From an uncultured Chlorobiaceae bacterium (lineage in GTDB: Bacteria; Bacteroidota; Chlorobiia; Chlorobiales; Chlorobiaceae), in the NCBI GenBank assembly GCA_903920215.1, contig CAIXLG010000007.1, forward strand, positions 1 to 38,220: a stretch of 38,220 nt of DNA, read 5' to 3'. Position numbers and translations under genes: made by a program. Position 1 is the first letter of the stretch; each line of letters begins with the position of its first letter. The notes below the pieces were generated by a model, which was not told the DNA's origin, made no database searches, and saw nothing but the letters and a program-made list of their open reading frames with translations. Of this stretch, positions 1 through 8,186 are shown piece after piece.

Positions 1-1
1 A

Positions 2-469
2 CTAAATCTGCCGGTAAAGATTCACCATCTCTATGGCAGTCATGGCGGCATCAAATCCTTTGTTCCCAGCCTTCGTTCCTGCCCGCTCAATAGCCTGCTC
101 AAGATTTTCAGTGGTAAGAACACCAAATGAAACAGGAATCATGGTATCAAGAGCAACTTGCGCAATACCCTTGGTTGCCTCAGCTGCAATGACATCAAAG
201 TGAGGTGTGGAGCCTCTGATAATCACTCCAAGGGCAATAAGAGCATCATAGTTACCGGTAACAGCAACCTTTTTACTGACTAACGGCAGTTCAAAAGCAC
301 CGGGACAACGAACTATGGTAATATTCTCCTCCGATCCTCCATGGCGGCGAATACAATCCACAGCACCCTCAACAAGCTTTTGCCCTATAAAATCGTTAAA
401 ACGCGAAACTACCAGAGCAAACCTGATATCCTTTGCGTTCAATGCTCCTTCAATCTGCTTAATCTGCAT
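2..469 (-). CDS. ribH: 6,7-dimethyl-8-ribityllumazine synthase
   Basis: Penultimate step of riboflavin synthesis: condenses 5-amino-6-ribitylaminouracil with 3,4-dihydroxybutanone 4-phosphate in the cytoplasm. The 155-residue product has the family's usual length and hallmarks: the PGAFELP loop at residues 56-62 and the [12 protein letters not shown] segment with the probable catalytic His90, followed by AAEATKG. The frame stays open upstream to 601, but that extension lies over the end of gmhA and has no family resemblance, so I chose the ATG at 467-469, where the homologous sequence begins. No clear Shine-Dalgarno precedes it. It lies 25 bases downstream of gmhA on the same strand and is probably co-transcribed. 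The TAG stop is at 2-4, so the gene is complete at the very edge of the window. Confidence 0.95.
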   Translation of the reverse strand: MQIKQIEGALNAKDIRFALVVSRFNDFIGQKLVEGAVDCIRRHGGSEENITIVRCPGAFELPLVSKKVAVTGNYDALIALGVIIRGSTPHFDVIAAEATKGIAQVALDTMIPVSFGVLTTENLEQAIERAGTKAGNKGFDAAMTAIEMVNLYRQI

Positions 470-494
470 AGCGGTTTTGATTTTTTTGTTAATC

Positions 495-1130
495 CTACGA
501 ACGGCAGTACCCGAGCATCCGCTCAACAAGATCGATAATAACATGACCGATGGTAATATGGCACTCCTGAACCCGGTCTGCGGAACCTGAATGGGGTACA
601 ATTATTTCGAGATCTCCAGCTCCTTTCAATACGCCTCCATCTCCACCAAGCAGGGTAATGGTTTTCATCCCATGCTGCCGGGCATAGCCGAGAGCATTGA
701 CAACACTTTTACTGTTTCCGCTGGTAGAGAGACCAAGCAGAATATCCCCTTCACGGCCATAAGCCTCAACCAGTCTGGCAAATACCGCATCGTAACCAAG
801 ATCGTTCGCGCCGGCCGTAAGAGCCGATGTGTCGGTTGACAAAGCAATGGCCGGAAGTGCAGGCCGCTGAACACTGCTGCGATACCTGATAGTCAACTCT
901 GTTGCAAGATGTTGGGCATCAGCAGCACTGCCGCCATTACCACAAATAAGCACCTTTCCACCAGCCTCAAACGTTTCAGCAATCATTCGGGCCATAGCCA
1001 CAATAACCGCACTGTTCTGCCGCGCCACCGTCTCCTTGAGCTTCGCACTGTAAAGCATGGTATCAAGTACAACCTCTTCTAAACGAGTCCGATCTGTCAG
1101 ACTGTCGGAACACTTGCACTGTTTGGTCAT
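495..1130 (-). CDS. gmhA: Phosphoheptose isomerase (sedoheptulose-7-phosphate isomerase)
   Basis: Converts sedoheptulose 7-phosphate to D-glycero-D-manno-heptose 7-phosphate, the first step towards the heptose of the lipopolysaccharide core; cytoplasmic. The 211-residue protein is a single SIS domain. The phosphosugar loop [12 protein letters not shown] lies near residue 65, [10 protein letters not shown] near 135, and a C-terminal [15 protein letters not shown] helix supplies the usual metal/catalytic His and Glu. The N-terminus is about 10-15 residues longer than many GmhA proteins and Cys-containing (KQCKC), which is unremarkable. The start ATG at 1130 is the only reasonable one. It is followed by ribH after 25 bases. 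Heptose and riboflavin genes are not pathway partners, so the pairing probably reflects transcription only. Confidence 0.93.
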   Translation of the reverse strand: MTKQCKCSDSLTDRTRLEEVVLDTMLYSAKLKETVARQNSAVIVAMARMIAETFEAGGKVLICGNGGSAADAQHLATELTIRYRSSVQRPALPAIALSTDTSALTAGANDLGYDAVFARLVEAYGREGDILLGLSTSGNSKSVVNALGYARQHGMKTITLLGGDGGVLKGAGDLEIIVPHSGSADRVQECHITIGHVIIDLVERMLGYCRS

Positions 1131-1263
1131 AAAAACGATAGTAAAAGTAAGTTAACTGAGAAAGGCATTCAATATAATGAAAAAACAAAAGTCCCCATCT
1201 CTGTGCTCGATCGGGGAAAACCGTCCCCCTTATATGGCATAGCGGGTTAAGCTGCTGATATTT

Positions 1264-1674
1264 CTATACGGCAAGCTCACTTGCAATCATCTCCGCCTGC
1301 TTTAACACCGTTTCGGTTGCAAGCAGCTGCATGTCGGGCGGGTAGCCGAACTGGCGCAAGGTTCGCCGGACAATTACTTTCAATTTGGCTTTAACGCTCT
1401 CTTTGATAGTCCAGTCAACGAGGCATTTTCGCGCACCCGCAGGGTAAGCACCACCGCCAGTTCGCGAAACTTATGCCAATCACTCATCGTTTTCGCCTTT
1501 CTGCAGTCGGGTATACATCTCCTCAAAAGAGTCGGAGATGTATTTGAGAAACATCAATCCAAGCACCACATGTTTGTACTCTGCCGCATCAATATTCTTG
1601 CGCAGCTTGTCGGCAGCTTTCCAGAGCTGCTTTTCGATCGGCTCTTCCTTGACCTCTTTGACCGCTTTTGCCAT
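1264..1674 (-). pseudogene. Collapsed type I restriction locus: hsdM start joined to hsdR end
   Basis: The upstream half (1480-1674) encodes 64 residues closely matching the N-terminal helical domain of HsdM methyltransferases ([32 protein letters not shown]), then stops at TGA after LQKGENDE, where real HsdM proteins continue for about 400 more residues. Immediately downstream, translation of the minus strand gives the C-terminus of an HsdR subunit: KFRELAVVLTLRVRENAS in one frame, then after a frameshift near 1420, DWTIKESVKAKLKVIVRR and FGYPPDMQLLATETVLKQAE, ending at the TAG at 1264-1266. An internal deletion appears to have removed the rest of hsdM, all of hsdS and most of hsdR. No active methyltransferase or nuclease can come from this. 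The fragments were read directly from the sequence; the deletion history is inferred. Confidence 0.82.
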
Positions 1675-1774
1675 AGTTGGTGGTAATTCTTGTGGTATGG
1701 TGCAATCTTTTGCGCGATGAAAGGTTCTTCAGCGCACTGGAACACTTGGCTTATGCATTAATGCTATACTTTTC

Positions 1775-2050
1775 TCATTTCTCAAGTTCCCGGTCAAGTC
1801 GTTCCTTGAGAAAAATTTTCAAAAGCGATTGGTAAGGAACATCACGCTCATTTGCTAAAATCTTCAACCGGTTCAACATCGGTTCCGGCAGACGAAGCGA
1901 GATGGTTTTCAGGGTTGGTTTCAGGTTAGGAAAAATAGCTTTCCCTGCTTTTTCCCAATCCACATAGTCTGCAGAGTCGTGTGAAGACCAGAACGCATGT
2001 TCTTCCACTTGATTCTTGAATTCAGGAATCAATGTCTTCTCTTTTTTCAT
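1775..2050 (-). CDS. brnA: BrnA/CopG-type antitoxin
   Basis: Antitoxin partner of the BrnT-like toxin encoded just upstream; expected to bind the toxin and repress the shared promoter. The 91-residue protein has an acidic N-terminal half with HAFWSSHDSADYVDWEKA, a segment usual in antitoxins paired with BrnT. Its C-terminal ribbon-helix-helix segment (KTISLRLPEPMLNRLKILANERDVPYQSLLKIFLKERL, split here only by reading) is typical of CopG/MetJ DNA-binding proteins. Its ATG lies inside the 3' end of the toxin gene (29-base overlap), so the two are probably translationally coupled. Toxin-first order is the usual BrnTA order. The assignment to BrnA rather than a generic CopG antitoxin rests mainly on the partner. 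Confidence 0.82.
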   Translation of the reverse strand: MKKEKTLIPEFKNQVEEHAFWSSHDSADYVDWEKAGKAIFPNLKPTLKTISLRLPEPMLNRLKILANERDVPYQSLLKIFLKERLDRELEK

Positions 2051-2330
2051 AAATAGTTTTCTCCTTTTTGCTCATATCTCTTGCCGAGATAACCCGGATA
2101 GTATCTTTCCGAATGGTAAAGACAACGAAAAGACGACGCCCTCCATTTGTTTTACCCAGTGCGAAGTGTCGTTTCTCAGTTCTTGAATGTTTTTCATCGT
2201 CCGCAACAATAATCGGCTGATTGAAAAACATTTCTTCACATTCAGAGTTTGAGACACTGTGTTTCTCCCAGTTCTTGAGAAAATTACCATTGTCCCACTT
2301 AAACCCCTGGACGTCATCAAAAATGGTCAC
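2022..2330 (-). CDS. brnT: BrnT-type ribonuclease toxin
   Basis: Predicted RelE-like ribonuclease toxin that arrests translation when its antitoxin is lost. The 102-residue protein shows the BrnT signature in order: FKWDNGNFLKNWEKHSVS at residues 10-27, ECEEMFFNQP, RHFALGKTNGGRRLFVVFTIR around 55-75, then IRVISARDMSKKEKTIYEK near the C-terminus. The conserved WEKH, ALG and ISAR blocks are all present, so the toxin looks intact. The start ATG at 2330 is followed directly by the expected beta strand. It overlaps the antitoxin gene by 29 bases, and a palindrome 9 bases upstream is a plausible operator. The pair sits next to the ruined type I restriction locus, so this stretch looks like a small defence/accessory insertion. 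Confidence 0.87.
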   Translation of the reverse strand: MTIFDDVQGFKWDNGNFLKNWEKHSVSNSECEEMFFNQPIIVADDEKHSRTEKRHFALGKTNGGRRLFVVFTIRKDTIRVISARDMSKKEKTIYEKREDIDS

Positions 2331-2338
2331 AACAAAAT

Positions 2339-2359
2339 TGTATATTGATGAAATATACA
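2339..2359. promoter_or_regulatory. Inverted repeat upstream of brnT, probable antitoxin operator
   Basis: Perfect 7-base arms TGTATAT and ATATACA separated by 7 bases, ending 9 bases before the toxin start codon. Ribbon-helix-helix antitoxins usually bind such sites over their own promoter. A minus-strand TACAAT that could serve as a -10 box overlaps the inner arm. The binding role is inferred. Confidence 0.5.
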
Positions 2360-2436
2360 GGACGACATGAAAAGTTCAAACAAATTCAGGATATTGGCTG
2401 CTGATCTGTTGCACTTCCATTCAGATTATTTTCTAT

Positions 2437-2473
2437 AAAAAACTCCGCCTCATGCATGACATGAGGCGGAGTT
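2437..2473 (-). terminator. Rho-independent terminator of hemE
   Basis: Perfect 13-base stem (2441-2453 with 2461-2473), GC-rich in its core and with a 7-base loop. On the minus strand it is followed by TTTT and an AT-rich run. It sits 28 bases after the hemE stop codon and separates hemE from the toxin-antitoxin pair. Confidence 0.85.
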
Positions 2474-2500
2474 CAAGAGGCGGGAAAAAGAACGATATGC

Positions 2501-3556
2501 TTAGTGGTACTGAGCACTCTCTTCTTTAACGAATTCTACAAGCAGCTTCAAATGTTCAGGATCCATATCAGGCAGGATACCGTGACCAAGGTTGAAAACA
2601 TGCCCGGAATGTTCGGTATGATGACCAAACGACTTGAGAATTTTTGCTGCTTCAGCCTTGATTCTCGCCGGAGTACCGTAAAGTACCGTCGGATCGAGGT
2701 TGCCCTGAAGAGCAACACGGTCATTAAGTTCTGTACGAGCTTTGCCGATATCAATACCCCAACCAAGACCCATGGCATCACAACCGGTATCGGCGATATC
2801 TGAAAGAATAGTGTTGCAATCCTTTGAGAAAACGATAACAGGGGTATCAGGATGTTTGGCCTTGATCGCCTGTACGGTATCCTTGATGTAAGGAAGAGCG
2901 TACTCGCGATAGTCATCCTCGGAGAGAGCACTTGCCCATGAATCAAAAATCTGGATGGCATCGGCGCCAGCTTCGATCTGCTTCAGCACATAGGCGGTTA
3001 TGACGCCTGAAATCTTGCCGAGAAGCGCATGGGCCATTGCTGGCTCACGGTACATCATCTGTTTGGCGTAAGCGTAGTTTTTGGAACCTCCACCTTCAAC
3101 AGCATAGGTAAAGAGTGTCCATGCCGCTCCAGTAAAGCCAATAAGAGGAACACGGTTATCGAGTTCTTTTTTAGTCATACGGAGTGCATCCATCACATAA
3201 CCGAGCTTTTCATCGATATCAGGTACAATCAGTTTGTCGATATCAGCCTGGGAACGGATCGGGGGAGTAAGTCTGATTCCTTTGGATTCGATAATCTCGA
3301 CATTCATGCCCATGGCTTCATTCACGACAAGAATATCGGAAAAAATAATAGCTGCGTCCACACCCATCAGTTCAACGGGCTGAATGGTCACCTCTGTTGC
3401 CAGCTCCGGGGTTTTACAAAGAGTTAGAAAATCTGTTTTTTCTCTCACAGCACGGTACTCCGGTAAATACCGACCGGCCTGCCTCATTACCCAGATTGGC
3501 GTCCGGGAACATGGCTGACGCTTTAATGCCCGGAGAAAAAGATCATTTTTGAGCAT
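2501..3556 (-). CDS. hemE: Uroporphyrinogen III decarboxylase
   Basis: Decarboxylates the four acetate side chains of uroporphyrinogen III to give coproporphyrinogen III, on the common path to heme and bacteriochlorophyll; cytoplasmic. The 351-residue product is full length. It has the substrate-binding RTPIWVMRQAGRYLPEYR near residue 20, a probable catalytic Asp in the IIFSDIL segment, GFTGAAWTLFTYAVEGGGSKN mid-protein, IQIFDSWA, and GLGWGIDI with LQGNLDP towards the end. I start at the ATG at 3556 (MLKNDLFLRALK), as in other Chlorobium HemE proteins; the frame is open three codons further (MHC). It appears to be a single-gene unit with its own terminator. Such high conservation fits the heavy tetrapyrrole demand of a green sulfur bacterium. 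Confidence 0.97.
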   Translation of the reverse strand: MLKNDLFLRALKRQPCSRTPIWVMRQAGRYLPEYRAVREKTDFLTLCKTPELATEVTIQPVELMGVDAAIIFSDILVVNEAMGMNVEIIESKGIRLTPPIRSQADIDKLIVPDIDEKLGYVMDALRMTKKELDNRVPLIGFTGAAWTLFTYAVEGGGSKNYAYAKQMMYREPAMAHALLGKISGVITAYVLKQIEAGADAIQIFDSWASALSEDDYREYALPYIKDTVQAIKAKHPDTPVIVFSKDCNTILSDIADTGCDAMGLGWGIDIGKARTELNDRVALQGNLDPTVLYGTPARIKAEAAKILKSFGHHTEHSGHVFNLGHGILPDMDPEHLKLLVEFVKEESAQYH

Positions 3557-3685
3557 GCAATGCAATAATTTGATGGGTTAACAAAACAAGATCCCCCTCA
3601 GAACATCCGGCAACATCCCGGCTGAGAGCAAAGTAAAAGTGCAAAGTTACTTTTTTTTAGCCTTTTATGAAAACTTTCCGGCAGA

Positions 3686-4534
3686 TCAGCACACAATGTG
3701 CCTTTTAATACCAAGCTGCTTTGCAGTGTAACCAAGGGCAAGACCGACCATTTCTGAAATATGAAAAACAGGAATAGAGCTGTCGATATGAGCCTGTTTG
3801 AGCGCTTTTGACTGATAACCATCAAGAACGGTATGGCAAAGAGGGCAGGGGGTTACAATAAAATCGGCTTTTGAATTGATCGCTTCTTCAAGCGCTTCAG
3901 CTGCGACATTGAGAGATTCTTCCTCGGCAACCAGAAGGGTATGAAAGCCACAACAGCGGTTTTTATGTTCAAATGGAATGGTTTGCCCCCCCAGCGCCTC
4001 AATCAACTGGTCAAGGGAACTTGGAGCAAGAGGATTGTCCCTTCCGAGAACTGTAGACGGCCTGAGAATATGGCACCCATAAAATGGGGCGATCCGATAA
4101 TTTTTCAAAGGGACCGTCACCTTGGCCTTTATTGTATCCAGACCGACATCATCAACCAGTACCCACAACAGATGCCGAACCTCGGAAGTGCCACGATATT
4201 CAAGCCCTTCCTTTTTCAGAATATCATTAACCTCTTTTTTCAGTGCAGGCGTTTCATCAAGCTTTTTCTTTGCAGTGCGAATAGTCATCAAGCAGGTATT
4301 GCAGGAAACGACAAGGTCCAGACCCATCTTTTCAGCAAGCGCAATATTACGCGCATTAACGAGCGCAAAATGTTTCGGACTGACGTAATCAAGGTTACTG
4401 CCCCCGCAACAGGTGCCTTCATGGAGCTTGACAAACTCAAGGCCAAGGTCTTTCTGCCAAAAATCGATCGAACGGTCCACCTCTTTCGTCATGGACTCAT
4501 TGATGCAGCTCATGTAATATGCATATCGCTTCAT
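3686..4534 (-). CDS. CCG-domain subunit of succinate dehydrogenase/fumarate reductase (SdhE/HdrB type)
   Basis: Third subunit of a non-classical succinate:quinone oxidoreductase, replacing the hydrophobic anchor of ordinary complexes. The 282-residue protein holds two CCG (heterodisulfide reductase B) modules. Module 1 has Cys10, Cys42-Cys43 (TCCGGSN), Cys78 and Cys81. Module 2 has Cys154, Cys194-Cys195 (RCCGFH), Cys230 and Cys233 (CPLCH). Such modules bind an iron-sulfur cluster, and in related enzymes this subunit docks to the membrane by amphipathic helices. No transmembrane segment is evident. It follows sdhB by 17 bases in the order flavoprotein, iron-sulfur protein, CCG protein. A role as HdrB in heterodisulfide chemistry is unlikely because the adjacent partners are clearly SdhA and SdhB. 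Confidence 0.88.
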   Translation of the reverse strand: MKRYAYYMSCINESMTKEVDRSIDFWQKDLGLEFVKLHEGTCCGGSNLDYVSPKHFALVNARNIALAEKMGLDLVVSCNTCLMTIRTAKKKLDETPALKKEVNDILKKEGLEYRGTSEVRHLLWVLVDDVGLDTIKAKVTVPLKNYRIAPFYGCHILRPSTVLGRDNPLAPSSLDQLIEALGGQTIPFEHKNRCCGFHTLLVAEEESLNVAAEALEEAINSKADFIVTPCPLCHTVLDGYQSKALKQAHIDSSIPVFHISEMVGLALGYTAKQLGIKRHIVC

Positions 4535-4551
4535 CCAGCAGTTCTCCCTTA

Positions 4552-5589
4552 TTATTTTTTATGAGATTTCAGATGATCCTGCTTAACGTGTTCGGTCATT
4601 TCCCTGAACATCGCCCTGAATATCTTTATTCCTTTAGCCGATTTTACAAGCGGCGGCGGTGGCGGGGTTCTTCGTTTGACAATCATTTTCATCGCCATCG
4701 GCAAAAGATTTCTCAGCGTCCATACTACTCCGTTGGTACGTATGGGAAGGGTTGCTTCGACCAGCTTGCCTTTCTTTTCAATATCCTCCATAAAGGCTTC
4801 AGCATGTTTGGCGCCGCTGGTATCTCTCGGCCCCCTGCTCTCGAGAGCATCTTCACGGATCGCATGAATGGCTTCCATAATCGGAATGCTTTTTACGCAC
4901 GATTCCTGACACCGATAGCAGTGAGTACAGTCCCATACTCCATGATCCTTGACCAGCTCGGCAAGACGCAGGTCATGAATGCCATCCCGGCTGTCGACAT
5001 TCATCCGGTAGGATTTCAACAGAACTGCAGGAGAGACATACTCTTTGTTCGCCCTTAATATGCTGCACTCCGACACACATGAAGCGCAGAGAATACAGTC
5101 TGTCGCCTTATCATACTGCTGAAACTCCTCTTCGGAAATCAAAAACTCTTTCTTGCCCATATCGGCAAGCGGCATGGTAGAATCAATCCAGTTTGAATAG
5201 CGCGTCATTTTATCAACAAGCGGATCCATATCGACAATAAGATCCTTGATCATCGGAAGACTGCGCAAAGGCTCAACCCTGATTATCCCCGGCTCGCGAC
5301 ATTTATCGAGCTCATCCCACACCTGGCTTGTACAGGCAAGTTTGGATATTCCATTGACACGCATACCGCAGGAGCCGCATATGCCCGCCTGACAGAATGC
5401 CCTGAAGCTGAGTGTTGCATCGACATGCTCTTTGATATAATTCAACGATCTGAGCACCGTAATACCTCTTTCTGCCGAAATGGTATAATCATCAAAGTAG
5501 GGCTTGCTGTCGACCTGTGGATTAAAGCGAAAAACCCGGAAGGTTACATCTCTTTTTCCTTCCTGATGCTGATCTATTATTTCCGTCAT
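4552..5589 (-). CDS. sdhB: Succinate dehydrogenase/fumarate reductase iron-sulfur subunit
   Basis: Carries electrons between the flavoprotein and the CCG subunit. The 345-residue protein is longer than a classical SdhB (about 240) because of a C-terminal extension of roughly 100 residues with a proline run (TPPPPPLV). The [2Fe-2S] ligands are Cys66, Cys71, Cys74 and Cys86. The first ferredoxin motif is Cys165, Cys168, Cys171, Cys175. The second is Cys221, Cys224, Cys227, Cys231. Classical SdhB has C-x5-C-x3-C at the last site and binds a [3Fe-4S] cluster there; the extra Cys224 suggests a [4Fe-4S] cluster instead, as described for type E enzymes. Its ATG follows the sdhA stop by 12 bases. In a green sulfur bacterium the complex may run as fumarate reductase in the reductive TCA cycle. 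Confidence 0.93.
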   Translation of the reverse strand: MTEIIDQHQEGKRDVTFRVFRFNPQVDSKPYFDDYTISAERGITVLRSLNYIKEHVDATLSFRAFCQAGICGSCGMRVNGISKLACTSQVWDELDKCREPGIIRVEPLRSLPMIKDLIVDMDPLVDKMTRYSNWIDSTMPLADMGKKEFLISEEEFQQYDKATDCILCASCVSECSILRANKEYVSPAVLLKSYRMNVDSRDGIHDLRLAELVKDHGVWDCTHCYRCQESCVKSIPIMEAIHAIREDALESRGPRDTSGAKHAEAFMEDIEKKGKLVEATLPIRTNGVVWTLRNLLPMAMKMIVKRRTPPPPPLVKSAKGIKIFRAMFREMTEHVKQDHLKSHKK

Positions 5590-5601
5590 AAGAGAGAATG
5601 A

Positions 5602-7305
5602 TTAATAAGTTCTTTCCTGGAGTTCATACCGTCCCATCGTTACCGGTTTTTCACCTGGAATGGCTTTTCCGTCAACAAGGGTTGCCAGAGTATGCTTGTG
5701 CCACTTTTCGTCATCCCTGACAGGAAAATCAATACGGGTATGGGAACCCCGGCTTTCCTCTCTGGCCAAAGCGCCAACGGCAACAGTTTCAGCCAGGTCA
5801 AGCATATTTTTCAGTTCAAGCACCTGTTGAAGGTTGGTGTTGAAAACATCACTTGAATCAAAAACGCGGACTTTTTTGAACCGCTCTTTAAGCTCGGCAA
5901 TATCCTGTATTCCTTTATGCAGCAAGGAAGACTCTCTGAAAATACCAACATTCAGGGCCAGAGTCTGACCAAGTTCCTCACGCAGGGCGCCATACCGCTC
6001 ATAGTGACCGGAAGGCTGCATTCTGGTTCTGATTTCCTCAACACTCTCCCTGAGCTCCTCCTCCGAAATGGAACCGGGCTCAAATTTTCCAGCCTCTTCA
6101 GCCGCCGTGTGCCCGGCAATTCGGCCAAATACAAGAATGTCGAGCAGAGAATTTCCGCCAAGGCGGTTTGCTCCATGCACCGAAACACAGGCACATTCAC
6201 CAGCAGCATAGACACCGTCCATTACCGTGCGTCCGAAGTTATCAGTATCGATGCCACCCATTGAGTAATGGGCAGTCGGCCTGATAGGAATCGGCTCTTC
6301 GATAGGATCAACACCCTCAAAATTCAATGACATCTCGCGTATCTGCGGCAGCCGTGATTTGATGAGATCAGCTCCAAGATGGCGGAGATCAAGATGGATA
6401 TATTTTCCTGCAGGGCTGTCAAACCCCCGTCCTTCAAGAATTTCTGTTTCAATTGAACGTGAAACAAGGTCTCTCGGTCCTAACTCCATCTTTTCTTTCG
6501 CATATCTGGCCATGAAACGCTCACCATCCTTATTGATAAGGTAGCCGCCTTCACCCCTGGCTCCTTCTGTAACAAGCAGGCCGCTCTTCCTCAGACCTGT
6601 AGGATGGAACTGGACAAACTCCATATCTTTCATTGGAATGCCTGCCCGATATGCAATGGCTTGACCGTCGCCGGTATTGCCCGCAGCATTGCTTGACCGG
6701 TTCCAGTACATCTTGGCATAGCCGCCAGTAGCAAAAATCACTGTTTTTGCGGGGAAAGCCTCAACCTTGCCGGTCTTCATATTCATGGCAATCAAACCCC
6801 TCGAACGACTTCCGTGGACAGAAAGGTTCAGTGCAAAATATTCATTGAAGAAAAGCACCCCTTTTCTCAAACACTGTTCATAAAGTGTCTGCAGAATAGT
6901 ATGGCCTGTTTTATCTGCACAGTAACAACACCGGGGACGACCGGCTCCGCCGAACGGCCTCTGCGCAATGGTGTTATCTTCCATTCTTGACCAGGGCGTC
7001 CCTATATTTTCAAGTTCACGGATAATTTTGGGAGCTTCAGAGCAGAGAACATCAACGGCATCCTGATCAGCAAGATAATCGCTTCCCTTGATGGTATCGA
7101 AAATGTGCATTTCAACACTGTCATCCTTTGCCTTATTGGCAAGTGCGGCATTGGCTCCACCTTGAGCCGCAGAGGTATGAGAGCGGTTTGGATAGACCTT
7201 GGACAGAACGGCGATATTCAGTGCAGGATTGGTTTTCATTGCCTCCATTGCGGCATACAGACCGGCACCCCCGCCTCCGACAATAACAATATCAAATGGT
7301 TTCAT
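5602..7305 (-). CDS. sdhA: Succinate dehydrogenase/fumarate reductase flavoprotein subunit
   Basis: Catalytic subunit interconverting succinate and fumarate. The 567-residue protein starts with the FAD-binding VIVGGGGAGLYAA (residues 8-19). His43 in RSHTSAAQGG lies where SdhA/FrdA carry the covalently attached FAD. Further landmarks are QFHPTGL, the substrate-loop EGARGEGGYLINKDGERF, the RDLVSRSIETEI segment, TAHYSMGGI and the GECACVSVHGANRLGGNSL block. Length and motif order are standard. It is the first gene of the sdhA-sdhB-CCG operon, with gaps of 12 and 17 bases. No hydrophobic anchor gene is present nearby. The direction of physiological flux cannot be read from sequence. Confidence 0.95.
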   Translation of the reverse strand: MKPFDIVIVGGGGAGLYAAMEAMKTNPALNIAVLSKVYPNRSHTSAAQGGANAALANKAKDDSVEMHIFDTIKGSDYLADQDAVDVLCSEAPKIIRELENIGTPWSRMEDNTIAQRPFGGAGRPRCCYCADKTGHTILQTLYEQCLRKGVLFFNEYFALNLSVHGSRSRGLIAMNMKTGKVEAFPAKTVIFATGGYAKMYWNRSSNAAGNTGDGQAIAYRAGIPMKDMEFVQFHPTGLRKSGLLVTEGARGEGGYLINKDGERFMARYAKEKMELGPRDLVSRSIETEILEGRGFDSPAGKYIHLDLRHLGADLIKSRLPQIREMSLNFEGVDPIEEPIPIRPTAHYSMGGIDTDNFGRTVMDGVYAAGECACVSVHGANRLGGNSLLDILVFGRIAGHTAAEEAGKFEPGSISEEELRESVEEIRTRMQPSGHYERYGALREELGQTLALNVGIFRESSLLHKGIQDIAELKERFKKVRVFDSSDVFNTNLQQVLELKNMLDLAETVAVGALAREESRGSHTRIDFPVRDDEKWHKHTLATLVDGKAIPGEKPVTMGRYELQERTY

Positions 7306-7360
7306 ACGCTCAAGTCTCTTTATGAAGCTGTTGGGAACGCCTCACTGATTAAACAGAAGA

Positions 7361-7378
7361 GCACTGCTGCGGCAGTGC
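7361..7378. other. GC-rich hairpin between the CBS gene and sdhA
   Basis: Perfect 7-base stem GCACTGC/GCAGTGC with a 4-base loop. It lies in the 234-base gap after the CBS-protein stop and 56 bases before the sdhA start. On the minus strand it is followed by a T-rich but imperfect run (TCTTCTGTTT), so it may be a weak terminator or attenuator of the upstream gene. Confidence 0.4.
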
Positions 7379-7539
7379 CCCGCTCGTTGAAATTGTCTAA
7401 ATGGTATTACAGAGGAAAGCAGTACAAGAGAACCTTACTGCCGGCAATTTTTTTTCTTGATGCGGGTTTGAGTAGCACGCTGGACATCGCTCCTTCCTTC
7501 TTGTACTCAAACCTTTCATGGCAACGTACAGAGACGCTG

Positions 7540-7986
7540 TTACATGGCTACATGATCGTCGTGAACCGGAAGCTCCTCTACAGCGTGAAGCACATCGGTC
7601 ATATTGAGAATACCCAAAACCTTATTGTTTTCCATAACGGTAAGGCGTCTGACATTGGTCCTTTTCATCAGGCGAAGCGCATACTTTATCCTGAGCCCAG
7701 GATTGACACTGATAACCGGCTTGCTCATAATCTGAAAAACAGGAGTATTCCAGGGATCACGATGGACGTCCTCGCCGGGATCGATTACTTTTTCAAGGAT
7801 ATCTTTTTCAGTCACAATACCATAGCAATCGTCCTCATTCCGAGGCTCAACAACAAGACCGCTCTCGTTGGTCTTTTTCATAATCTGAAGCGCCTCTGCA
7901 ACAGTACAGCTCCCTTTTATAATTTGAAAATCCTTCTGCATGAGTGCAGATACCGGCAGCGTCCGTAATGTTATAAGCTGATCCAT
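7540..7986 (-). CDS. CBS-domain protein
   Basis: Small stand-alone Bateman module of 148 residues with two CBS domains, roughly 12-72 and 84-140. Each shows the usual [18 protein letters not shown] / [18 protein letters not shown] pattern followed by GIVTEKDIL or GILNMTDVL. Such pairs bind adenosine nucleotides or S-adenosyl compounds and usually sense energy state; here no effector domain is fused. The partner is unknown. It lies 234 bases upstream of sdhA on the same strand, so a regulatory link to the succinate/fumarate enzyme is possible but only positional. The gap to the next upstream gene is 200 bases. Confidence 0.85.
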   Translation of the reverse strand: MDQLITLRTLPVSALMQKDFQIIKGSCTVAEALQIMKKTNESGLVVEPRNEDDCYGIVTEKDILEKVIDPGEDVHRDPWNTPVFQIMSKPVISVNPGLRIKYALRLMKRTNVRRLTVMENNKVLGILNMTDVLHAVEELPVHDDHVAM

Positions 7987-8186
7987 AATCGTCAGGTTGC
8001 TTAAATATTAAAAAAACACAGAAGGCCTCTATTAATGCGTTAAAAAAACAAAAATAGAGCACCGATATTATCTCTGAAAACAGGATAAGGCGGGATCCGT
8101 CAACCAGCATACCGAAAACTGGCGCAAGATATTAATTTATAAAAAAAAACAGCATAATTGCAAGAAAGGCCTGCGCAAAACAGGAA

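Noticed and set aside
3630-3658. Hairpin AAAGTAA/TTACTTT followed by T run as a terminator
   Set aside because: The T run is on the plus strand, but no plus-strand gene ends there; for the minus-strand sdh operon the T run is on the wrong side.
3941-5058. Plus-strand frames antisense to the CCG subunit and sdhB
   Set aside because: Shadow frames of well supported genes with no recognisable motifs.
7105-7968. A long plus-strand reading frame (287 codons)
   Set aside because: It lies antisense over sdhA and the CBS protein, whose motifs are clear, and its translation shows no family features.
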